From positions 124,001 through 188,000 of the forward strand of contig CAVSBG010000001.1 of assembly GCA_963726125.1 (NCBI GenBank): 64,000 nt of DNA, read 5' to 3'. The first letter of the stretch is position 1. Each line of letters starts with the position of its first letter. This DNA is from JAMXLO01 sp963726125. Lineage in GTDB: Bacteria > Pseudomonadota > Alphaproteobacteria > Acetobacterales > Acetobacteraceae. Of the stretch, positions 24,229-32,506 are shown one piece after another. The translations under genes and the position numbers were made by a program. The notes below the pieces were generated by a model that saw only the letters and a program-made list of their open reading frames with translations, was not told the DNA's origin and did no database searches.

Positions 24229-25443
24229 GTGCGCAATCTTGCCGACGGCTGTGGAGGACAATTGCGCCGCCTTTCCGATCGCCCGCTGCAGTTGTTGGCG
24301 CCCATCTTGTGCACAGGTAACCCCGCATCAACAATAGACAGGCTGTTCAAATCTAAGCACGTAAAAGACCTTAGATTTATATTGGCCATTATCATACTAT
24401 TATTTTCTGCATCCATTGCTTTGATTGCGGTGTACTCTATTTTTTCGTCATTACCTACCGTAGGCCAAAATCCTACAACGAATCCGGCCATGCCCACCGA
24501 TACATCACTACGCACAATATCACATTATGTATTAGTTTTTCCGTTCTACCTTATAGGTTATATTATTAAAGTATCAGTGACATTTGTTACGGCTGCCGGC
24601 GCCGCTTTTGGGATTCTTAGCGCAGTAGTCGCATGGGTATACCGAGACGGCAGCGAACGCTTGGGCGTCGTAGACCTGTTTGCTTGCGAAATCAGTACCC
24701 TGTGCAAAGTTGCGACCGTGGTCGATACAGCCCATCGCAACGTAGTACAATTCTGCGCGGGGCCACCTCCGACTATCACCAAGGAATTGGGAACATCACA
24801 GGCTGCCGCTCATTTCACTTCACAAGAGAACTACTTTCCGGTATTTGAAGCAAACAACAAATATCTTCAAAAACTGGAAGCCAGAGTAGTAATAAATATC
24901 ACTGCCTTTTATACCTACATGAAGGCCGTCCGGGATATGATGCGTTTGCGTACAGGAATACAGCCAAGCGAAGCAGACCTTCAACCACAGCTAATGTCCA
25001 ACTGTAACCAACCCAGACCGCCGCAACCCTGGCACGATGGCATGCGTGATCTCATTTACATGCTGTTTCTCGCATTCGAAAGTGCGAGAGAAGCGATCAA
25101 GGACCTTGTTGAATTTGAACCGGAACAAGCAGAACGTACTATCGTAGTCCTGATAAGTGAACTGGAAGCCTACTGTCTTCTGCTGAGCGAATTCACCAAA
25201 CACAATGACTTTCGTGCCAAGAGATTACAGCTTCGCTGGCCGCAGTACGAGACACTTGTGCCAAAAATCGCAGCAGACACCATCTGTAAAAGCGAATTCG
25301 CACGCGATTCCTACCGCGAAATCAACGAGAGTTGCGCCGGTATGAATATGACGACTGATGATGCCATAGAGCTTCGCCGGCTTGAATATCAGGAATGGCG
25401 CCAGGCCGAGTTAATTCAGGTTATGGTCGGCTTAAGCGAGTAG
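24229..25443 (+). CDS. Membrane protein of unknown function, AT-richer, next to the IS pair
   Basis: The frame encodes up to 404 residues. Two strong hydrophobic segments, FILAIIILLFSASIALIAVY (about residues 50-69) and an aromatic-rich one around FPFYLIGYIIKVSVTFVTAAG (about 104-124), precede a roughly 270-residue soluble part. The latter is helical, with FESAREAIKDLVEFEPEQAE and LISELEAYCLLLSEFTKH. No family is recognised. Codon use is clearly more AT-rich than the surrounding genes, and the gene begins 25 bases after the IS end, suggesting horizontal origin or 5' replacement. The GTG start at 24229 lacks a good ribosome site; the first residues may be IS-flank artefact and the true start may be a TTG near 24293. 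Confidence 0.62.
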   Translation: MRNLADGCGGQLRRLSDRPLQLLAPILCTGNPASTIDRLFKSKHVKDLRFILAIIILLFSASIALIAVYSIFSSLPTVGQNPTTNPAMPTDTSLRTISHYVLVFPFYLIGYIIKVSVTFVTAAGAAFGILSAVVAWVYRDGSERLGVVDLFACEISTLCKVATVVDTAHRNVVQFCAGPPPTITKELGTSQAAAHFTSQENYFPVFEANNKYLQKLEARVVINITAFYTYMKAVRDMMRLRTGIQPSEADLQPQLMSNCNQPRPPQPWHDGMRDLIYMLFLAFESAREAIKDLVEFEPEQAERTIVVLISELEAYCLLLSEFTKHNDFRAKRLQLRWPQYETLVPKIAADTICKSEFARDSYREINESCAGMNMTTDDAIELRRLEYQEWRQAELIQVMVGLSE

Positions 25444-25688
25444 AGGATGTTGCCCGCAGGTGATGCCGCGTCCCCCAAATTGAGTGTGGCTCCCCTCCGG
25501 CAAGATGTCTGACCTGTCAGAGACAAAAGGCTCCCATCAGCTCATTCAGTGGCATGACGGGCCAGTTCATGCAATGCGCCGTCGTGCAGCCCACATGCGA
25601 TGAATGTCGCGTCCGTCGCAAAGCCGGTGATGGGGCGGGCGCTGCGCAATCTGGACGCGCATCCGCGAGGCAGCCCGGCGAGCCACCC

Positions 25689-28600
25689 TCACCCCACCCG
25701 CACCGGCTCCCCTACACGCTCGCGCGCATGATGGTCCTCAGCAATCAGCATATACACCGCGGGCACCACGAACAGCGTAAACAGCGTGCCGATGGACAGG
25801 CCGGTGGCGATCACCAGACCCATGCTGAAGCGTGACGCGGCACCGGCGCCGGTGGCGACAATCAGCGGCACGACACCGAGCACCATCGCCGCGGTCGTCA
25901 TCAGGATCGGCCGCAACCGGATGCCGGCCGCCATCTCGATCGCCTCGCGCCGAGTGTGGCCTTCCTTCTGCAGGTTGTTTGCGAATTCCACGATCAGAAT
26001 GCCGTGCTTGCTGATCAGGCCCATCAGCGTGACGAGGCCGACCTCGGTGTAGATATTCAGGCTCGCCCCCCCGAGTCCCAGACCTACGAAGAACAACGCC
26101 CCGGCAATCGACATCGGCACGGAGACCAGGATGATCAACGGATCGCGGAAGCTTTCGAACAGCGCGGCGAGCGACAGATAGATGATGATCAGCGCAAAGC
26201 CGAAGGTCACCACGAAGCCGCCCGACTCCTGCACGTATTGCCGCGACAACCCGCCGTAGTCGATCGAGTAGCCCTGCGGCAGTTCGCGCGCAGCAAGCTC
26301 CTGCATGTACTGAATAACCGTGCCCAGCGCCACGCCAGGCGCCGCCACGCCCTGGATCGTCGCGGCGTTGATCTGCTGGAAGTGGTTCAGCGATTCCGGC
26401 GCGGTGTGCGTGCTGAGCGTGGCGATGGTGGAGAGCGGTACCGACGCACCGCTCGCGGTGTGGATGTAGTAGTTCATCAACTGGCTCGGGTTCAGCCGAT
26501 CACGCTGCTGCACCTGCGGGATCACCTTGTAAGACCGCTCGTCGAGGCCGAAGTAGTTCACGTAGCCACCACCCAGCATGGCCGTCAGCGCACCGCCGAC
26601 ATCGCTCATCTTGAGGCCGAGCAATGCAGCCTTGCTGCGATCGATCTGCACCACGGTTTGTGGCTTGTCGAGCTTCAGATCGGTGTCGAGGAAGATGAAC
26701 AGACCGCTGGCGCGCGCATCCTGGAGGAACTTCTGCGCCACGGTGTTCAGTTGCGAGAATGGATCCGTGGTGCCGATGATGAACTGTATCGGCAGGCCCT
26801 GACTGCCGGGCAACGGCGGCGGTTGGAACGCGACGACCTGTGCGCCAGCGATCTTAGCCATCTTCTGCTGCATCATAGGTTGCAACACGCCGGTTGTGCG
26901 GTCGCGCTTGTCCCACGGTTTCAGCACGGCGCCGGCAATGTTCTGGCCGGGCATGTCGAGCTGGAAGACATGGTCGCTCTCAGGGAAGCTGGCGAACGCG
27001 TCGTAGACCTGCTTATCGTAGAGCTGACGCTGCTGCAGCGTTGAATCGGCCGCGGTGGTGGCAGAGGTGATGACGACGCCCTGATCCTCCTGCGGCGCCA
27101 GCTCGCTGGTGGCGCCGTTGTAGAGGAAGTAGATGCTGCCCAGGATGATCAGCGCGAACACCGTGGTCACCGGTAGATAGCTCAGACTGCCATGCAGCCA
27201 GCGTTCATAGCGTCGATGGATAGAGGCGAAGCGGCGATCGATGAAGCTGATCAGGCCAGCCTCCCAACGCGGCAAACTCGCCGAGGGACGCAGCAGGCGC
27301 GAGGTCATCATCGGTGACAGCGTCAAGGCGATGATGGCGGAGACGGTAATGGCGCCGACCAGGGTGAAGGCGAACTCAGTGAACAGCGCGCCTGTGAGAC
27401 CACCTTGGAAACCAATGGGTACGTAGACCGCGATCAACACCACTGTCATGGCGATGATGGGACCGGCCAGTTCATGTGCCGCTCGCATCGCCGCTGGTAC
27501 CGGCTTCATGCCTTCTTCCAGGTGCCGATTGACGTTCTCCACCACGATGATGGCGTCATCCACCACCAGCCCGATCGCCAGCACCAATGCCAGCAGCGTC
27601 AGCAGATTGATGGAGAAGCCGGCCAGCAGCATGAAGGTGAAAGTGCCGATGAGCGACAGCGGGATCGCGATCACCGGGATCAACACAGAGCGCGGCGAAC
27701 CGAGGAATACGAACACCACCACAGTGACAATCAGTACCGCCATCACGAGGGTGCGCACCACCTCATGGATGGCGCTGCTGACGAACTCAGTCGAGTCATA
27801 AACGATCTGGCCGTTGAGACCCTCCGGTAGCTGCGCCTGGATGCCGGGGAAGATCGCATGCACGCCGCGGATCACATTCAGCAGGTTGGCGGATGGTGCC
27901 ACCTGGATGCCGACGTAGACGGCCTGCTGGCCATCGAACCCGACCTCGGTCTCATAGTCATCGAAGCCAAGCGTGACGTTGGCGACATCCTTCAGGCGGA
28001 CAATCGCGCCGTTGGACTGCTTCAGCACCAGATTGCGGAATTCGTCGAGCGAATGCAGATCGGTGGAGGCGCTCAGGTCGAACTGCACCATCTGGCCTTT
28101 GGTATTGCCCAGGCCGGAGATGTAGTTGTTGCCTGACAGCGCCTGGAAGACATCGGCGGCCGTCAGGCCATAGGCGGCGAGCTTTGCCGGATCCATCCAG
28201 GCACGCAGCGCGAAGTTCTTGCCGCCGAGGATCTCGGCCGTCTGCACGCCGGGAACCGCCTGCAGCTTCGGCTGCACCACGCGCACGATGTAATCGGTGA
28301 TCTGGTTGGGTGCCAGAACCTTGCTGTTGAAGCCGATATACATCGCATCGATCGTCTGGCCCACGCGCACCGTCAGCGTCGGCTGCTGCGTGCCGGTGGG
28401 AAGCTGGCTCAGGACCGAACTGATCTTGGTGTTGATCTCGGTCAGCGCCTTGTCGGCATCATAGTTCAGCCGCAGGTAGACCAGGATCGTGCTGACACCC
28501 GACGTGCTGGTCGAGGTCATGTAGTCGATGCCGTTGGCCTGCGCGATGGCATTCTCCAACGGCGTGGTGATGAAGCCGGCGACCACGTTCGGGTCTGCGC

Positions 28601-28757
28601 CGTAGTACACCGTGTTGATCGTGACGATGGCGTTCTGCGTCTGCGGATATTGCAGCACCTGCAAGGTTCCCAATGCGCGCAGCCCGAGCACCAGGATCAG
28701 CAGACTGACCACAGTCGCCAACACCGGCCGACGAATGAAGATATCGGTGAAGTTCAT
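25689..28757 (-). CDS. RND-family multidrug efflux permease (HAE-1 type)
   Basis: The 1022-residue inner-membrane proton antiporter has the AcrB/MexB layout: N-terminal MNFTDIFIRRPVLATVVSLL, two large periplasmic loops and twelve membrane helices. The proton-relay aspartates are in LAIGLVVDDAIIVVENVNRH. It exports drugs, dyes or lipophilic compounds through the adaptor and outer-membrane channel encoded next to it. The ATG at 28757 follows the adaptor stop by 11 bases. It is the last gene of a four-gene tetR-outer membrane-adaptor-permease operon. Sequence order suggests the MdtB/MexQ-like branch, but the substrate cannot be predicted. Confidence 0.96.
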   Translation of the reverse strand: MNFTDIFIRRPVLATVVSLLILVLGLRALGTLQVLQYPQTQNAIVTINTVYYGADPNVVAGFITTPLENAIAQANGIDYMTSTSTSGVSTILVYLRLNYDADKALTEINTKISSVLSQLPTGTQQPTLTVRVGQTIDAMYIGFNSKVLAPNQITDYIVRVVQPKLQAVPGVQTAEILGGKNFALRAWMDPAKLAAYGLTAADVFQALSGNNYISGLGNTKGQMVQFDLSASTDLHSLDEFRNLVLKQSNGAIVRLKDVANVTLGFDDYETEVGFDGQQAVYVGIQVAPSANLLNVIRGVHAIFPGIQAQLPEGLNGQIVYDSTEFVSSAIHEVVRTLVMAVLIVTVVVFVFLGSPRSVLIPVIAIPLSLIGTFTFMLLAGFSINLLTLLALVLAIGLVVDDAIIVVENVNRHLEEGMKPVPAAMRAAHELAGPIIAMTVVLIAVYVPIGFQGGLTGALFTEFAFTLVGAITVSAIIALTLSPMMTSRLLRPSASLPRWEAGLISFIDRRFASIHRRYERWLHGSLSYLPVTTVFALIILGSIYFLYNGATSELAPQEDQGVVITSATTAADSTLQQRQLYDKQVYDAFASFPESDHVFQLDMPGQNIAGAVLKPWDKRDRTTGVLQPMMQQKMAKIAGAQVVAFQPPPLPGSQGLPIQFIIGTTDPFSQLNTVAQKFLQDARASGLFIFLDTDLKLDKPQTVVQIDRSKAALLGLKMSDVGGALTAMLGGGYVNYFGLDERSYKVIPQVQQRDRLNPSQLMNYYIHTASGASVPLSTIATLSTHTAPESLNHFQQINAATIQGVAAPGVALGTVIQYMQELAARELPQGYSIDYGGLSRQYVQESGGFVVTFGFALIIIYLSLAALFESFRDPLIILVSVPMSIAGALFFVGLGLGGASLNIYTEVGLVTLMGLISKHGILIVEFANNLQKEGHTRREAIEMAAGIRLRPILMTTAAMVLGVVPLIVATGAGAASRFSMGLVIATGLSIGTLFTLFVVPAVYMLIAEDHHARERVGEPVRVG

Positions 28758-28768
28758 GGTGCGGTCCG

Positions 28769-29881
28769 TCAGTGATCGGTTGGCTTCGGCGCGGCATCCG
28801 AGGCGGGCTGCACGCTGTTGTCTATCGTCACCGGCGAACCATTGTGCAGCTTCATCTGGCCGGAGGTTACGACGGTGTCGCCCTCCTTTACGCCGGTGAG
28901 CACGGCGACCTGATCGCCGCGTGTGCTGCCGGTGGTGACGAAGGTCTGCTTCGCGGTGTGCGCCGCACCGTTCTGCTGTACCAGATAGACCGTGCTGCCA
29001 TATGGATTGTACGCGATCGCGGTCTGCGGCAGGGTGATGTGACGCTGTGGTGCGCCGACTTCGATGTCCACCGTGGCATACATGCCCGGCAACAGCTTGC
29101 GGTCCGGATTGCTGATGGTGGCGCGCACCTGGACGTTGCGCGAACCGGTATCCACCAGTGGATTGATCGCGGTCACCTTACCCGCGAAGGTCTGGCCGGG
29201 ATACGTGTCCACGTGCGCAGTGATCGCCTGGCCGATCTTGACCTGGTCCAGCTCCTGCTGCGGCAGGAAGAAGTCGGCGTAGATCGGATCCAGTGCCTGC
29301 AACGTCACGACAACGGTGCCAGGATTGAGGTATTGGCCGAGGTCGACCGCACGGATACCGAGATGACCGGCGAACGGGGCGCGCAGCGTTTTCTTGTCCA
29401 CGATCGCCTTCTGCTGCTCGACCTGCGCACGGGCGTTCTTCAGGTTGAAGTTGTCGTTGTCGACGATCGCCTGGCTGATGGCCTGCGCCCGCAACTGCTT
29501 CACATCGCGATCGTAGGCGATCTGCGCGAGGTCCGCGGTCGCCTGTAAGGCCTGCAACTTGGCCACGTCGTCTTCGGAGTGCAGACGCAACAGGATGGCG
29601 CCCGCAGGCGTGTCGTCGCCGGAGTTGAAATTGATCTGATCGACGATACCCGCGAGTTCCAGCGACAGATCGGCGCCATTCACCGCGCGCAGGCTGCCGA
29701 CGGCTTGCACCTGCGGCTGCCAGTCCTGCGAGCCGGCCGTCGTGGTAGAGACGGTCTGCGGTGGATTGGCCATCGAGGCCATCACCTGGCCGATGATGTG
29801 CGCCTTGAAGTTCTGGAAGGCGAAGAATCCCCCCAGCACGATGCCCACACCGATCAACATGATGACCATGCGCTTGATCAT
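28769..29881 (-). CDS. RND efflux periplasmic adaptor (membrane fusion protein)
   Basis: The 370-residue protein is anchored by an N-terminal membrane helix (MVIMLIGVGIVLGGFFAF) and has no lipobox cysteine. It has a biotinyl-lipoyl-like half motif (LSLELAGIVDQINFNSGDDT), an alpha-hairpin (about residues 95-140) and a beta-barrel domain with VDTYPGQTFAGKVTAINPLV and TGSRNVQVRATISNP. It couples the RND permease to the outer-membrane channel. The ATG at 29881 is used because the upstream extension is the antisense-like tail of the previous gene. It starts 11 bases after the outer-membrane gene stop. Confidence 0.95.
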   Translation of the reverse strand: MIKRMVIMLIGVGIVLGGFFAFQNFKAHIIGQVMASMANPPQTVSTTTAGSQDWQPQVQAVGSLRAVNGADLSLELAGIVDQINFNSGDDTPAGAILLRLHSEDDVAKLQALQATADLAQIAYDRDVKQLRAQAISQAIVDNDNFNLKNARAQVEQQKAIVDKKTLRAPFAGHLGIRAVDLGQYLNPGTVVVTLQALDPIYADFFLPQQELDQVKIGQAITAHVDTYPGQTFAGKVTAINPLVDTGSRNVQVRATISNPDRKLLPGMYATVDIEVGAPQRHITLPQTAIAYNPYGSTVYLVQQNGAAHTAKQTFVTTGSTRGDQVAVLTGVKEGDTVVTSGQMKLHNGSPVTIDNSVQPASDAAPKPTDH

Positions 29882-29892
29882 GTCCGTCTCCG

Positions 29893-31389
29893 TCAGGGCT
29901 GGAACGAGGTGTCGGCGACTTGCGGGGCGACATCGCTGCGATGCCACCAGCCGCCACCAAGCGCCTGGAACAATGCGGCGGTGTCTGAATAGCGATTGGC
30001 CTCGGCTTGCACGAGGCTGATGCGCGCCTGCTGCCACGTGCGTTGCGCGTTCAGCAGCGTGAGGTAGTCGATGCCGCCGAGCTGATATTGACGTTGGGCA
30101 AGATCGAGGCTGGCAAAGGCGCTGCGCTCCGCGGCGGATTGCGCGACGATGGCATCGGCGTCCGACTGCAGCGCTCGCAATGCGTCAGCGACGTTCTGGC
30201 AGGCCTTGATGACAGTGCTGCGGTATTGCGCGGCGGTCTGATCGAACGCATCGACGGCGGCACGCTTCTTGTGCAGCAGCGTGCCGGCATCGAACAGCGT
30301 CTGCGTGACACCGCCGATAATGGTCCACACGCCGGTGCCGGGGGCGAACAGATTGGAGAAGCCGAGCGCCGCGCTACCAACTGTCCCGCTGATGGTGAAC
30401 TGCGGCAACTGGTTCGCGGTGGCGACGCCGATCTCGGCGGAGGCGGAATGAAGCTGCGCTTCGGCGGCGCGGACGTCGGGGCGTTGCTCAACAAGTTGCG
30501 ACGGCAGACTGACGGGCAGGTCTTGCGGCAGATGCATGCTGTCGAGGCTGAAGGTCTCGCTGGTTTCGTGGCTGGGGAGCTGACCGGAGAGCGCCGTGAG
30601 TTGATTGCGCGTCTGCGCCAACTGCTTCTGCAAGGGCGGCAATGTGGTGCGCGTCTGCGCCAGTTGCGCTTCCTGGGTCAGCACGTCAGCTTGGGATGCG
30701 GCGCCCAATGTAAAGCGTTGACGCACGATGTTCAGTTGTTGCGCCTGGTTCTTGATGATGTCCTGCGTGGCGGCGATCTGGCCACGCAGCGACGCCTCTT
30801 GCACCGCTGCTACAACGACATTGGAAGTCAGCGTCAGGTAGGTCGCCTCGAGTTCGAAGCGTTGGAACTCCGCCTGCGCGGCCAGCAACTCAATCTGCCG
30901 CCGCGTGCCGCCGAACACGTCGGGCGCATAGGACAGGCTGAGCTGTGGCGTCACCAGACTGAAGACCTCACTCAGCTGGGGCTCGCCGAAGGTGGCACCG
31001 GAAAGACGCTGACGTTCAGCCTGGATGCCGGCGCCAATGGTTGGGAATAGCGCGCCCTGACCTGCCCGCACATTCTCCTGCGCCTGGCGCAGCGCGGCCT
31101 GCGCGGCGTCGAGATCGGGGTTGGCGTGCAGCGACTGCTCGATCAGGCTGTTGAGTGGCTGTGAGCGAAACAAAGTCCACCAGTCGCCGGGAATGTCGCG
31201 CTCCGGTTCGAAATGCTGCGCCTCGCCGCTGCGCGTGTTGGCGGACGCGGTCTGCGGGCGCAGCGGCTCAGGCGTGTAGCCACTGTCTGTCGGTGGCGCG
31301 GGACGGTGGAAATCCGGACCAACCGCGCAACCGGCCATGGCGAGCGCGATGCTTAACGCGCTCAGGCTTGCTGCTCGATTCACAATCAT
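29893..31389 (-). CDS. Outer-membrane efflux lipoprotein (NodT/OprM family)
   Basis: The 498-residue protein starts with a lipoprotein signal peptide, lipobox LAMAGC at residues 17-22, followed by AVGPDFHRPAPPT, the typical OprM N-terminus. Two OEP repeats follow: LIEQSLHANPDLDAAQAALR with ENVRAGQGALFPTIGAG, and LTQEAQLAQTRTTLPPLQKQ later, ending YLTLLNAQRTWQQARISLVQ. It forms the trimeric exit duct of the RND pump. Its ATG overlaps the tetR stop (ATGA), so the regulator and pump are made from one transcript. Confidence 0.95.
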   Translation of the reverse strand: MIVNRAASLSALSIALAMAGCAVGPDFHRPAPPTDSGYTPEPLRPQTASANTRSGEAQHFEPERDIPGDWWTLFRSQPLNSLIEQSLHANPDLDAAQAALRQAQENVRAGQGALFPTIGAGIQAERQRLSGATFGEPQLSEVFSLVTPQLSLSYAPDVFGGTRRQIELLAAQAEFQRFELEATYLTLTSNVVVAAVQEASLRGQIAATQDIIKNQAQQLNIVRQRFTLGAASQADVLTQEAQLAQTRTTLPPLQKQLAQTRNQLTALSGQLPSHETSETFSLDSMHLPQDLPVSLPSQLVEQRPDVRAAEAQLHSASAEIGVATANQLPQFTISGTVGSAALGFSNLFAPGTGVWTIIGGVTQTLFDAGTLLHKKRAAVDAFDQTAAQYRSTVIKACQNVADALRALQSDADAIVAQSAAERSAFASLDLAQRQYQLGGIDYLTLLNAQRTWQQARISLVQAEANRYSDTAALFQALGGGWWHRSDVAPQVADTSFQP

Positions 31390-32075
31390 CTGCTCCGAGG
31401 GTCGCGAAAAATCGCCTGGACGTGTTGTCGAACAATCAGTTGGGCGGCACGTATGCGCTCTTCGCTGATGGTCTCCCAATGCAGAATGCGATTGGTCCCC
31501 CATCCACAGAACATTTTGGCCTGTCCGATGATGGTCATCGCGTGCAGCAACACGCGTTCGTCGTTGGCCGGGCGGTCGATGAGGCGGCTGATGATCTCGC
31601 AGCATGGCGTGCAGACGTGACGGATCATGTCATCCTGTAGCGCGTCGACGGCGGCGTTCGGTTCGACCTCCATACGGGCGAAGAAACGCTGGCGCGATTC
31701 GCGGTTGGGGACACTGTCATCGAGGATCAGTGCGATCACAATTTCGAGCATTTCGCACAGGAGGGCTACAAGTTTGCGTCGCGAGGCTTGACCGCTGGCA
31801 AGCTCGGTGCGAATGCGCTCCGCGATCGGCGAGACACCGGCCTGCATCTCCTGGCTGAATTGTTCGACAACGGCGCGGTAAAGGCCTTCCTTACTTCCGA
31901 AGTAATACTGAATGGCAGGGAGATTGACGCCGGCCTGCTCAGCAATGGTACGGGTGCTGGCGCCTTCGAAGCCGCTCGCCGCGAACAGCTCGAGCGCGGC
32001 TTCCAGGATGCGGGTGCGGGTTTCCTCACCACGCTGCTGCGAGGCTGGTCGGAAGCGGTTCACGGTGGCGGACAT
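31386..32075 (-). CDS. TetR/AcrR-family regulator of the RND operon (CerR-like C-terminal domain)
   Basis: The 229-residue protein has a TetR helix-turn-helix at residues about 18-65 (RILEAALELFAASGFEG, then ASTRTIAEQAGVNLPAIQYY) and a long effector domain resembling the CerR/DUF1956 type. It is the first gene of the operon, so it probably represses its own transcript and the pump until a ligand binds. A 23-bp palindrome 38-60 bases upstream of its start (32113-32135) is a good operator candidate. Its stop overlaps the outer-membrane gene start. Confidence 0.93.
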   Translation of the reverse strand: MSATVNRFRPASQQRGEETRTRILEAALELFAASGFEGASTRTIAEQAGVNLPAIQYYFGSKEGLYRAVVEQFSQEMQAGVSPIAERIRTELASGQASRRKLVALLCEMLEIVIALILDDSVPNRESRQRFFARMEVEPNAAVDALQDDMIRHVCTPCCEIISRLIDRPANDERVLLHAMTIIGQAKMFCGWGTNRILHWETISEERIRAAQLIVRQHVQAIFRDPRSR

Positions 32076-32112
32076 CGAGCGACCCCGGTGTAAGGGGCGG
32101 CGCGATAAACCT

Positions 32113-32135
32113 ATCGATTGATAAAGTCAATCGAT
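32113..32135. promoter_or_regulatory. Palindromic operator upstream of the tetR-RND operon
   Basis: ATCGATTGA (32113-32121) and TCAATCGAT (32127-32135) form a perfect 9-bp inverted repeat around the 5-base spacer TAAAG. On the minus strand TTGACT (complement of 32125-32130), inside the palindrome, can serve as a -35 box facing the tetR gene; the matching -10 (TATCGC or nearby) is weak. The position fits autorepression by TetR. Confidence 0.7.
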
Positions 32136-32203
32136 CGATATTGTACGCGCACGGGTTCGTGATCGAGAGCCGGTCCACCACATGTGACCGCTGTCTGCAC
32201 GCG

Positions 32204-32245
32204 CCCCCCTCCCCACCCTCCCCCGCTGCGCGGGAGAGGGAGTTG
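32204..32245. repeat. Degenerate half copy of the GC-rich hairpin family
   Basis: The stretch has CCCCCCTCCCCACCCTCCCC followed by CGCTGCGCGGGAGAGGGAG, with a small internal stem. It lies between the tetR promoter and the small gene at 32259. Confidence 0.5.
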
Positions 32246-32258
32246 AGGGACACAACTA

Positions 32259-32456
32259 TCAGTGGTGCCTTAGGGCCGCTGCGATCCTACGCAACATGGC
32301 ACCGAGCCTGTCCACGCGCTGTTGGGCGGCGATCGCCAACTCCGCGTTCCATTCGATCAGGTCATGCTCGACGGTCCGTTCGAGCTCCCCCAGAAGATGC
32401 AGGAAGTGCTCTATGCGGGATGATCCATCTGGATCGTCGTCGGATGGCTTTGCCAT
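32259..32456 (-). CDS. Small acidic helical protein of unknown function
   Basis: The 65-residue frame (MAKPSDDDPDGSSRIEHFLH onward) predicts one or two amphipathic helices, with ELERTVEHDLIEWNAELAIA and RVDRLGAMLRRIAAALRHH. It lies 50 bases after the start region of the acyl-CoA synthetase stop and on the same strand. No family is recognised. It overlaps a longer open frame (to 32657), but only this part has protein-like composition. It could be a real small gene. Confidence 0.45.
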   Translation of the reverse strand: MAKPSDDDPDGSSRIEHFLHLLGELERTVEHDLIEWNAELAIAAQQRVDRLGAMLRRIAAALRHH

Positions 32457-32506
32457 GCCTGAGTGTAGCGCATCAAACGTTACGCGGCGAGCGTCCCATC
32501 GAGCAT

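Noticed and set aside
25956..27044. 362-codon plus-strand open frame
   Set aside because: It is antisense to the RND permease, whose motifs are unambiguous.
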